Assembly: GCF_020882245.1 (NCBI RefSeq)
Contig: NC_083600.1
Span: 9,052,001 to 9,116,000, forward strand
Origin: Rhopalosiphum padi
Lineage: Eukaryota > Arthropoda > Insecta > Hemiptera > Aphididae
DNA length: 64,000 nt
Direction: 5' to 3'
The notes below the pieces were generated by a model that was not told where the DNA came from, did not search any database, and saw only the letters and a list, made by a program, of their open reading frames with translations. Below, piece after piece: positions 52,251-64,000 of this stretch; position 1 is the first letter of the stretch; every line of letters begins with the position of its first letter. Both the position numbers and the translations under genes were made by a program.

Positions 52251-55200
52251 TATTATAGCCATATTCTAGGTTTTGAAGTGTCTATATTCAATATAAAATA
52301 CTGTTTGGTGATAATATATTGTGAGCTATAAAAGACTAAACGGGAAGGGGAATAAATGAGCTTCAGTTCAAGGTTTCCTACATTTTTATATATTATTGAT
52401 GAGGTAATTACCTATTTTTTGGTTTTACGCATCTTCAAACTATAAGTGTTTAAAGATCGGTTACCTAGTTTTTGACCAGAACAAATCTATGATTAATTTA
52501 TTGACGTTTAAAGCTTATACGAATTAAATCTATAATTTAAAATTGACGACTATTAAAATATTAGGTAACATATTTATTGAATTTGCGTAAGATAAAAATA
52601 ATATGTATCAATACAATTTAATTATGTATATACTATAGTTAGTGAAATTAATAATAAGCCTTAATTAAAATTGCAGCAATAATTTAATTTTTTTTAGCTT
52701 TATTTTATTAGTTATAAAATAATGTATCATGTTTAATTATTATTTTATTGTAAAGTTTTATATTATAATTAATAATTATGCAAGTTAAATTAATGTGTAT
52801 TTATTACATTTTATAATTTTTATATTATAAATATCATCTTTATAAACTTAAACCATATTTTTTTCTCGACACAGGGGCCATACATCATGAATTTGTCACA
52901 TGTGTTGTGTTATATGTGTTGTTACCTATAGGAACACATTGCTAGTTTATGTGAATTATACATGTCACATCCCACGCATTTTAATGCGTAGTATAATGTT
53001 TGTACATGTTTTGGGTATTTTTTTTGTAAATAACGGTAACTAAATGTAGATAAAAAAAATCATCTATGTGTCTTTGTATGTCTTATTATGAAATAATAAA
53101 TTATACGATGAAATTACCGTTATTTTTAGTTGCAGTATATACTCCTGTTTAAGATAATGTTTAAAATTTTGAAATGTATGTATTTATTAAAAAATTAACA
53201 TTGAAGATAATGTTATTTTTATTTTTACCTGAAATATTTTTATTATGATATCACTTCTTTTATGTTTATATACGCAGCGAAGAATACCTTAATATATTCC
53301 TATTGTGTCCGTGATCGCAAAATGCACTATAAACGAAAGGCGTTCACCTCCATATGAATAAATTGCTAGTCTGTTTTTAAAAGATGGCCAATATTAACCC
53401 ACGAGTTTACCTCCTACGTCCTCGTAATTATGTTGAATATGTTTTCATTATTTGGTAAACATTGACAATTTAAATATAAAGTTCTTATAATTTACAAGTC
53501 AATTCAACTGTAATTTTGTTTGACTACACACTGGATACATATATATATTGATCATTGCTTAAATATGTAGAGATACCACTTGTCATGTAATGTATTTTTC
53601 ATTTTACTTAGCTTTGAATGTGATGATCTAAATCTAAATAAAATAAATTGGGCCACAGGAAATATTTTTTAAGTGTCACGAGTCTTACGATTTTTGGAAT
53701 TTTGAGTTAATGTTTCAAAGCATGGATACTAATAATATTGCCTTTTATTAAAAAAAAAAAAAAAAAAAAACAAAACAAAACTAAATTTTTATTTAAACTA
53801 TTCAATTAACTAGATATATACATATATTACTGCTCATTGACGAGTTATATAGTTAAAGTTTATCACATTTTGTTGGTCAGTTGTTATAGGTATATATTAG
53901 ACAACTTTTAAAATTTTATCATAGAGTTATTTTGAACTATTAAGCTCGCAGTGCAACTTTATTCTTTATAAAATTATTTAAGTATAAACATTAAACACGT
54001 TTTTTTTTTTGATTTGTTGGATATTATTAAAAAAATTCATAATTTGTTAGACCTAACTAAAATGTTCACTGTCAACGTGAACTTGGCAGTACACAAGTTT
54101 AAATTGACTTCCTAATGTAAATACATTTTTTTTTTATTTTAAGTTTCCAAATTAGACAATTATTTTATGATGAAGAAACCCGAAAATTTAATATGTGTGT
54201 ACCTATAAAATATATGGTCTTATTTGTCAGTTATTGTAAGTGGAATAAGAAACAATAACTTCCTTTTAATAGGTAGACAATTGCAACCGTTAAAATTATG
54301 GAAAATGATGAATGGCTAGCTGACAAGAAATATCTATATTATAACTGCCTATTTTTAGGAAATTAATAATTATTTAAACAAAATGATTTAGATGTGGCGA
54401 TTAATTTTAAACTTTAATATATTGTAATTAAAAATTACGTAACACTTAAATCAATAATCATACTATTATATTTTTACAGTGTTTTGTGTTTATCTTTGAA
54501 TAAATTGTTTATATAAATAATAATAAAAATAAAGTTATAAATTATATCGTTTGGGGCCCATTGTTTTATATTGCTACCATATGAATTTTTATCTATTATC
54601 TACTAATGTTCAGGATATAACAGAATGTATTATAATACGTGTCATTTATTTATATTATTTTCTCAATAATTTCTAATTTATACTACGAGGTTATGTTTCC
54701 AAGTAAAACGGCGTATATACTCAGAGCCTGGAGGTGGTTTATAATATTATATATGTCAAGATTTTACAACATTACGATTTTTTATTCAACATTACTTGTT
54801 GGTCACAACCTTAAACATTTTTCCAAATAGGGGGACTGGATCGTTTTGTAGCAATTTTCAAAAAAATATTTTTATAAAGAATTAATTAGATTTTTAAATA
54901 GAGGAGTTACTTATTATTTTTATAAATATAAGAATATTAAGTTTTAACTTTCACAGATGGTAGTGTAAATATGAATTAAAAAACAAAAAAAATGTTATAA
55001 TTATTTCTAATATGGAGATAAATGTAACATATAGGTTTTTTTTTTAATTTCAATACAATTTATTATCTTAATAATATTAGTTATAACGTTTTATTAACAA
55101 TTGGATTAACAAAAAGGCAACAAATAAATATAAATAACAAAATTATAAGCAATATATAATTTAAAATTTTTAACAAATTAATAAAATTCATTATATGAAT

Positions 55201-57677
55201 AAATATATTTGTATTACGTAGATCCGATATTTTTTCATTAGCATACCTGAAGATTTATTCATAAGTAAATTGTATATTTTTGATTGTAAATTTTTGTATT
55301 TTTTTAGATATAACTATGATTTAAAAATTAAATAGAATTTCAATTAGAATTCATGTTAATGTTTGTTTATATTGTTAACTTATCCTTAATCAACTGCTAC
55401 TTTAACTGCTGTAAGTTTAATTTGTTTGGAACTTAAACAACGCTTAAACATTTAAATTTATTGTAAAAATTATTAATTTATATTAATTTAAAATTAATAA
55501 TACTAAAATATTATTGTCATGAAAATAAATTTAAATATTTTTATGTAGAAATAATGGTGAATTGTGTAATGTTATTCATTAGTACAATTGTACATTAGTC
55601 ATAAATCATAATGATTTAAAATCGAAAGTAAAAATTTTATGAGTTGTGACAAATATCTTGAAGTATTTATTTTTGTTGGGTTTATTATTTAGTTCCTATA
55701 CTTATTTAATATGTTTTGAAAAAAAAACAATAATTCAGTATAGTCATTAAGCCGGATAATTAGTTGTTTAATATTAACACGAAAAATAATTTTCTACTGT
55801 ATAGTTTCATGTTTGTTGTTAATATTAAAAATTGTTAACGATTCATTAATGTATTATTTTTTTTGTTATAATTGGCAGAAACGGAAAAATAAAAATATTA
55901 TAAGTTCGAATATTCTTAAAAAATTTTATTTTTATAACGAATTTAACGATATAATAATTATTAGAATTAAATTTAATATAATAAATTGTTTCCAGGTAAG
56001 AAAATAATATATTATCTTTCCAATACATAAATACCAATTTTTTTTTATACTGATACGCCTGTTTATAGTATATAAATATAGATAATATCATAAAATGGTT
56101 CTATATATTTTGAAGAAATTATTGCATATAGTTATACATATATAGTAAATTCATTATTCATGTAAAAGTTTTAATTTCCAACGAATAATGTATTTGAAAT
56201 TTTAATTATAATAAAATAATTAAAATCGTAATCTCGTCCAAATTTGAACTTGAAATATCTATAAAAAATAATTTTGGTTGTATATTTTTAGTTTTAGTAT
56301 TAACTACTTAAGATAAATGCTGAATTAAATTTCTAAACCTTAGCTTTAAAAATTGAAGATTTAATATATTTTTAAATGTTTTACTACAATATACTTGTTG
56401 TTTGCAAATGCATACGATTTTGTAAAAATTTGAACTTAAAACGCATGTAAAAATATTGTATCTTAAATATTTTTATAATATTTATACAGAATATAAGATC
56501 AAATTGTGTTACACTATTTTAGGCTAAATATCCGTCCTAATTCCAACGTGGTCATCTACACGACGTTTTAAATTAGCTAATTTAACTATTCTAGTATTGT
56601 AAATTTAATTTATTTTGTATGATTGTATAATTGTTAAAAATAATTGAACAACGTAAAATTTGCGTTATATCCAATGATATCTGGTATACAAATTTCTAAA
56701 ACTATATATCTATGTACCTAAGTTTAGATGATTAATATTAAGAAAACTTTAAAAATAATAATTAAAAAAAAATCAATGTATTCTTTGCTCAGAATTTAAA
56801 ATATGTATTCATTTTTACTTATTAGTAGCACCATAAACTTAATTTTTAACAAGTATGAATAAGAAGTAAAATACTTGAATTAAAATATCTACGTAAAGTT
56901 TTGAAATAATGAGTATTAGTATTAATTAATTTCTAATATTAGTTATTGCTATTTCAAAACGTATTTAAAATACTAAAAATATTTTATTTTTTCACATAAA
57001 ACTTAAATTTTATTCTGTTTAAATATTATTGCACATATTTTATGAAAATGTATATTTTGACATAAATCATTAAAATGACGTTTAGTGTTTACTGTTTATA
57101 CTTATTTGTCTTATATTGAGAAACAATGATGTTTCATATTATTACCATTAATTCATATTTCGTATATAAAATGGTAGGTAGATATGATGTACGTTAAAAA
57201 ATCACATGTTAATGGAATTTTTTTGTAGTTAAGACAGTTTAGTCTCTCAAATTAAACGCAAACATAAAAATTCACATATACCTATATGGTGTTTAAAGAG
57301 TAAAGACTATACAACAATATAAGCTAAATATAAAAAAAAAATATAAATATAAATATAATACAAGTGAAAATACATATTTAAATATATATAAGTTATTCAA
57401 AACAACTAAGTTCTGCAGTTGGGAAAATATGAGGTAAGTGGATTCTTAGCCTGTATAAGTAGGATTAATTGTAAACCAGCAACCGTATTAGTTATATCGC
57501 AGGGTATTTCCACTTTGCAGTATGCTTGTCGGCGCTTGTGGTGCTGGTGGGACATCATCATATTGACATGAGGTCAATAACAGCGTCCTAAAAATCGACT
57601 TGGCACCATCTATCGGCCATGAATCTCTTTGGCTCCTGTTTTGGTCTATAAACTAACAGAAGCTCTATGGTTGTAGG

Positions 57678-58071
57678 CAAGGCTGGGCATTAACGAATTA
57701 AAAGTTAAAATTAAGTTAAAATGTTAAGTTAATTTTAATGAAGTTAGTTAACTCGTTACTTTTTTTGTCAAATTAACTTTTAACTTAATAAGTTACTTTT
57801 TTTTAAGACCAACGTGTTAACTCAAGTTGATTTTATTCAAAAGTATCTAAATTAAGTTAATTCTTGTCTAAAGAATAATGCAAGAATAATTCAAAATTTT
57901 AGGATTTATTTTAGAAAATCAGATTTTCCGAAAACTAGTTGGTACTTTAATGTATCATTTTAAATTTTCCTGGTAATTTTCTTGAGCGTAAAGAAAAACT
58001 ACCTAATAAACAATATTATGTTAAAAAGTTAACAAAGAGTTAAAAAAAAAATCGTTACTTACCCAGCCTTA
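57678..58071. mobile_element. hAT-like MITE rich in AAGTTAA words
   Basis: The left end is CAAGGCTGGGCATTAACGA and the right end, inverted, is TAAGGCTGGGTAAGTAACGA. The flanking 8-mers are GTTGTAGG (57670-57677) and GTTTTAGG (58072-58079), differing at one base. The 394-bp element contains many TTAACTTAA-type words and no ORF. Its length, end sequence and near-perfect 8-bp duplication fit a hAT-type MITE. Confidence 0.82.
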
Positions 58072-61000
58072 GTTTTAGGTGCAAGTCACTAAAGTGACAC
58101 TTATACATATTTCGTTATTATATTATTGTTTATTATAGTATATCATAAAATAAATTGTCAAATTAATTTTTGTTTTTATAGTTTCAGAATTTTATAAATA
58201 AAAAATATAAACATTTGATTTTTGTTTGCAAAATTCGTACAAAATCAAGAAAAATTATTTAATACTCGTATACCACGAGTTTTTCAATTGTCATTTATCT
58301 ATTCTAAAAATATCAAACAAGGTAAATCATATAATATATTTATAACTTAAAATATGCTTTTTATAAATGACCGTATTGTCGTATTATATGCTCTTCATAA
58401 ACATCATGGTTAAGGAGCCGCCACACCAACATTTTTTTCTCTGTCTGTCTCCCGCATAATATATAGGAAGAAAAATATTCCGCATTTTGCGATTATGACT
58501 CTCTGGTTTAGTTTAGGGCAAACTGCAAAGGTATCTATTTATATTTTATGAAGAAAAATATTTCTTGTGCTTTGGTCAGAAGTCGAACTGTATCTACTAT
58601 TATGTTGTTTATGAACAAGCTTACAAATAATAATAATTATAAAAATTATTATTAATACCCGATTAATTATTATAAATTATTAATAATTTATACGTGCACC
58701 GTGAAAAAAATACACGCAAACAATGCACCGCTAACTATGGATGCCAGTCTTCGACTTAAAAGCAACAATTTATCGAAATAGAGGGAGAGCAGTCCACGTG
58801 CCGTGCTCGCCCATGACCCGTGATATGCTCCAGCTAGAATTTCTGTAATCGTCATCGTTCAACCTCTTGATATTATTTCTGTCGACTTGGTATTCGTTTT
58901 TCTGATTAGTTTTTACATATACAGGGACTTAATTCCAACCGTTTTTAACGAATTAAATTTAGGAAATTTTATAAATATGTATCGTGTACATTTTTTCATT
59001 GTACTTAAGTTATTTGTGACTGTAGAGTAAAACAATAGCGTACGTATTTGCGCACGTGCATACATGTCAATAAAGTGCTACAGGAATATTATATATTTTG
59101 ATAAATCTAAAAGTATCGATTGTCCTCCAATATTGCAGAATTAACTAATATAGTTATTTGATAACATTTCTGAATTCATATTTAAATTTATCATGGAGTT
59201 ATTTGAAATCGATCTGATTACATTTTTAAATTGATAAAGTTAATTAAAATTAAAAATTAAACTTTGAAGCGATTTAGAGTTCAATTTAAAAAAAGTGGGA
59301 AAATCATTTTCATGTAAACTTAACGAATTCAAATATATTTGTAGTAGTTTTATTTGTAGGATAATCCATACGTACAATTTGTATGAGATAGATCTATTAT
59401 GTTAAGGAATTCTCGCCATGTGACGTGGTCCAAAATGAAAAAAAAAATGTAGGTAGAAAACAAATCCAAGATTAAATCCCCTAAGTTATTAGTTTATAGG
59501 TATTTAAATACTATTCATTTTATTTGAGAAGAGAAAAAATAAATTACTAAAATGAAAATACGATATATTATTGAAATGATCAAACTTATAAGGAAAAACA
59601 TGTTCAAATTTATGATTTCTGGTTTCTCCAAGACCATGCCTAAAATATACTTACTTAATGGCTACGTTGGTCAATTTATTATCATCTCCCTCCTATCTCC
59701 TAAAATAATTATCTCGCAAATAAGCGACTAGAAAAAAAAAAAAACCAAAAAAAGTGTACTTACCTACTACATTAGGTATGATAAGAACGACATAAAGGAT
59801 GACCTTGATCTGTAGTTAATTCAGCCTCTCCACTTTACAGACTTGTTTATATTTTCATCTAATAAAATTGAACATAGAATAAGAAGGAATTATACACTTT
59901 AAATTAAAAAGTTTTATAATATAAAAATACCTACTAATGAATAATGATTAGAAGTATAATTTTTATTTTAACTATTATGTTTTATTACAATTTATAGTTT
60001 TAATGTAGTTGATAGTGATACTACTATAGTTAATCATACTGTTCCAAGAATAAGGTATTGGGAAAATCATATATAACCAAATAATAAATTTGATTCAATA
60101 TTCTGATAATTTAATACACTTATACAATTTATAGATACAGAAAACATTTTTGTAAAACATGGAATTTATTGAAACAAAACAATAATACAATAATGATACA
60201 GATGAGACCATTTTGATGTCGATAAGTAAGTAACAGTAGTAATATGTAAATATTTTACGCCTTATATGATATTATTAATATATACATTACACACACGTAA
60301 ATAAAACTTCACTGTTGTAAAAAATGGGTAAATACATTTTGCTGAATACACCAAAACGAATATAATTCATCAAATTCTTCATCATATTTTATTAATTTTC
60401 ATTTATTAACTTATTATAAATAACTTTACTTCATAATTTCTTACAAAAATTATTATTTATTAATAAAATAATAACAATAATAATATTTTCAAAATAAGTA
60501 CCTTATTAATAAGTACACACAATTATAATATTCCCGATCATTATTTATTATTAAGTGTTTGAAAAACATACACTTACTTAGGTAGGTACTTATTATAGGA
60601 ATTTCAATAATAATTCCAAAATTTTGTTTGCCAATCAAGGTCGTGGAAGAGAAACCACCTTATTTATATTTTTAGTTTATTTAGAACCTACGTAATTAAT
60701 GTATAAAACAATAAAATATAAAACATTATCCAATATAACGTATAAGTTATAATTATAAAATCTTTCTGGGGTCACCATAAAATCTAACGTTAAATCACTT
60801 ATTGTCATCCATCGGTGAATGTTTAAATACCTATAATATTTACATGTTCGCCTTATTCTCATACATTTTGGTATTAATAAACAAGTCACGTATATTATGA
60901 CGAATGAATTTCTTACTTTAACAATTTTTTTTTTGTAAGAAACCTATAAAGCTAATAGCTGTTTTTTTTTATATAGGTATTTATGATTGTACAGGTAAAA

Positions 61001-63718
61001 TAACTTATCCATTAAAAATATTAATATTTATATAATTAACACGATTTCTAAAATATTATGTTTAATACTCAAATGCATTAATAGTTATTAGACTAATTAT
61101 TATATACATACATTTTTATAGTAACATTTTATATATAAAAATAAGTACAAGTTACTGGTATTACCTTAAAAAGATTTTTTTTTAAATTTTTAAAGTGTAA
61201 TTATTTTTAAATAACTATTTAAAAAATATAAATGTAAGGAATAATAATTGTATGGTAGGAACGTTTTATAGACAAAATAATATGTTCAGAATTTAATATG
61301 AATGATGAATGTTACGGATGGATAAAGTATTATTAAATTATCGTTGAAAGTCTGACAGTCGTACTTGCAACGGTCACGTTGTACCTAAAAACAATACATA
61401 ATATTATCTAAAAGTCGACGTGAAAGAACGAATGTCACATAAATTTAATCCAAAACGAAATGAATTGGCTAATAATTCTATTATTTTTTTCTAAGCTTTT
61501 TAAATGAAAACCCTCCTATTCTAAATTCATTTTAAACTCATAAGGAAGCGTAAATAATAGGTACTTTACTTATTAAATGTTATATAAATTTTATTATCAA
61601 CCTATTTTATGTTTAGGATTAGATGTATACTGTGTAGTCAAATATTTGTAAGACACGGAAATCCAAATTGAGGTTTCTAATTAAAATAAGTCTAATGTAT
61701 TGTACAAGTACTTTAATACTTTGGCAAAATAAAGTAATATAGGCCACATAATTCCACGTATGACAACCCACAATCATTTAACTAGAAATTGTATAGTTTG
61801 ACTAAATTATAATACCCCTTATGTGTTCTGGAATAATATTAAAGCTAGTTGATTTTGTATTTTATACTTACTTAATTCATATTTTTGAGAAATGATGCAA
61901 AATGATTATTTTATTATTATTGTTTTATTTCAATTATTTATTTTATTATATTATATTTTGTTGCACATTTTATATACATAGTTATCACTATGTTATTATG
62001 AGTTATAAGTACTTAAATAAATTATTTTTCCAAATAAATATAACTAGTTTTAAAATATAAATATGAATATAACTTTTTTTATAAATTCTTTTATAAGTAA
62101 ATATTTTCGTTAATTCGTAAATTCGTTTTAATATTAACTGTAAATAAACTGTAATAAGAATCTACTATGTTGATATATTATGTTATGTGCGTGTAAGACA
62201 AAGGACACACACATATTTAGAAATATTTAATTATAATTATTTATCGTTCCCAATAAATATGTAAATATTAAAAAAATTATAAACACATTTGAGATAATTG
62301 CCATATCCACTATTTTATTCAATCATTTTTAGGTACTTAAACATAAAATACTGTACATTTGTCAATTAATCAATAATAACTCGTGAGTATTTCATTATAT
62401 GTAATATCTACCTATGCCCATGACTCATGCACTCTGAATTTGTTTATTTATTAGTTTACTGCACTAAGTATGGGTATTTACAACTTAAATACCGAATTTT
62501 AAAATCAATCGGTTTTTACAGTTATCCTTTTTTAGGTTTGTATTGTTAATATATTTCTATATGTATACGTAGACCAGATTTTGGACACATAATATAGTAC
62601 TTTAGGAGACTGATGATTTCAAAGATACGTCGAATTATAACAAACACCATAGTTTGTATTATAATTATGAATTTAGAAAACTAATACTTTATATTATTTA
62701 AATCCACTATTTTTTTCCATTTACAGAATTTTTATAAATTGTATTCTATATAAATTAAATATTTGTGCAAGCACAAACAAGTATATTTTCTGAATAAAAT
62801 TAAATACGTTATTGAAAATATTTATGTTTTATTTTACTTTTCAAGTACTTATTTCAAGTTAATAATAAAATAAAATATATTATCTTCATTAATAGATAAT
62901 AATTGGTAATTTTTTATTTGTTAAGAAAATTTCCATGTACTTAATTAATTTACATTTTAGCAGCCACTATTTTAAGTGAAAGAATTAAAAGTAATTTTAT
63001 CGAACGTTTGTGCTTTAAAATTATAAATTTCGTAACTTTCTAATAAGAAAGTAACAAACTAGTAATAACTTTCTCTATAAAAATTGCCAACCACTATTCA
63101 TAAATAGCTAATCTCGACAAGCTGATGAAAATTGTTTTTTTAAGGGATGATTTTGCTTATTGATATACTTATTTCGTTCTTTGATATAATTATTTTAATA
63201 ATAAATAGCTGCAAATTTGTCTGGTAGATAAAAATGATAAAATATTTATGTTTGAAATACAAATTCACTTATTTAGTATTACCTACCAAATTTTAAGTTT
63301 ATCAAAATATTCTTAAAAACCATGATAAAAAAACACATTTCTGTTGAATAGTGAATATTTATAATATCGTTGTTAATGTTCTTGGACTTTTTTAAATATT
63401 CATAGTTATGTGTAGTTATAAAGTATTATCTATTAAGTTGAATTAAATTATTTCTTTTAAAAAATAGCCTATTATGGTTAACCTGGTTAAACTTTATAAC
63501 CATAAATAATTGTAAATGACAGCATATTATGTTTAAGTATAAACTATTCAATGATGAAATATAAAGAAACAACATAATCAATTAATAACAATCTATCAAT
63601 GTACTTCTACATATTTTTATATTTAACATTTAATACGAACTAGACAATTATAATTTATTAATAACAATTTTACTTACCTACATATATTTTATATAAAAAT
63701 AAAAATATAATATATTAT

Positions 63719-64000
63719 GTCCTGTGAGGATTTGTGATATCATTTACCCATTGCGATGTCTCCCGAAGTAATGGAGATATCAAAATTATGTTTTTTTTTT
63801 TAAACTCTTAGGGAAAAAAACTATAAGTATTTCATATTTTAATTTAATTTAATTTTTTGGAAATAAAGTTTAAAAAAATTATCATAATTTATTATAACAA
63901 TTTTTCTGAGTAGATTTCGGTTCACTTTCTATCTATAGTAGCTATAGTGTTTAAAATTAAGGATTGATATGAAAATATATACTCCTTTATTCTACTATAA
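63719..64000 (+). repeat. Dispersed repeat with hairpin, copy B (runs off the window)
   Basis: This is the second copy of the repeat at 44969. The best-conserved part is CATTTACCCATTGCGATGTC to GGAGATATCA (63741-63782). The hairpin arm has one change (GATGTCTC versus GATATCTC). The copy probably continues past the window end. Confidence 0.6.

Larger units (their letters stand above)
37417..64000. other. Gene-poor AT-rich region downstream of the FReD gene
   Basis: About 26.6 kb in which only repeats and transposons are supported. Small GC-richer patches (about 41010-41290, 44570-44640, 46880-47140, 48110-48400, 50580-50680, 57480-57660, 58410-58610) show no convincing reading frame. They may be old repeats or regulatory DNA. 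Confidence 0.6.

Noticed and set aside
53749..53775. A-run of about 20 that might mark a retroposed copy
   Set aside because: No AATAAA just upstream, no coding remnant and no clear flanking duplication.

Overview
The window looks like AT-rich nuclear DNA from an insect, most likely an aphid. The signs are very high AT content, abundant TACCTA/TAGGTA strings, long introns with GT..AG borders, short non-autonomous DNA transposons, and one arthropod-type gene. There is no bacterial or viral gene organisation, and no rRNA gene, convincing tRNA gene or CRISPR array. The species assignment is inference from composition and repeat style. The one gene that can be defended is on the + strand, from 23832 to about 37404. 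It encodes a probably secreted fibrinogen-related-domain (FReD) protein. A large exon (23832-25045) encodes about 404 residues of coiled coil followed by Thr/Pro/Gly-rich linkers. Five further exons (30667-30798, 35051-35241, 35550-35693, 35792-35916, 37225-37337) encode a complete C-terminal fibrinogen domain ending in TGA. All five internal introns have GT..AG ends and compatible phases. The start codon and signal peptide were not found and must lie in one or more exons upstream of 23832, possibly outside the window. The large exon carries a one-base frame break at a run of nine A (24185-24193). It is either an assembly or sequencing indel, a polymorphism, or something the cell tolerates. 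Region by region: 1-23.8 kb is noncoding as far as can be seen, with several GC- and CpG-richer islands (notably 8150-8480 and 20780-21080) that could be promoters or untranslated first exons, one 551-bp DNA transposon copy and one 5'-truncated LINE tail. From 23.8 to 37.4 kb is the FReD gene. Its two longest introns each carry a copy of the same terminal-inverted-repeat transposon family as the upstream copy. One of the three copies has a perfect 9-bp target duplication, and another holds a 5S-rRNA-like fragment. An antisense ORF of 138 codons lies in a GC-rich island of the second intron. From 37.4 to 64 kb is about 26.6 kb with no supportable gene. It holds a perfect hAT-type MITE with an 8-bp target duplication, a degraded hAT-like element, another hAT-like MITE rich in AAGTTAA-type words, two copies of a dispersed repeat with a GATATCTC/GAGATATC hairpin, and several microsatellites. 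I found no new multi-gene system. The points most worth checking are the homopolymer frame break, the shared transposon family in and around the FReD gene, the 5S-like fragment, and the antisense intronic ORF.
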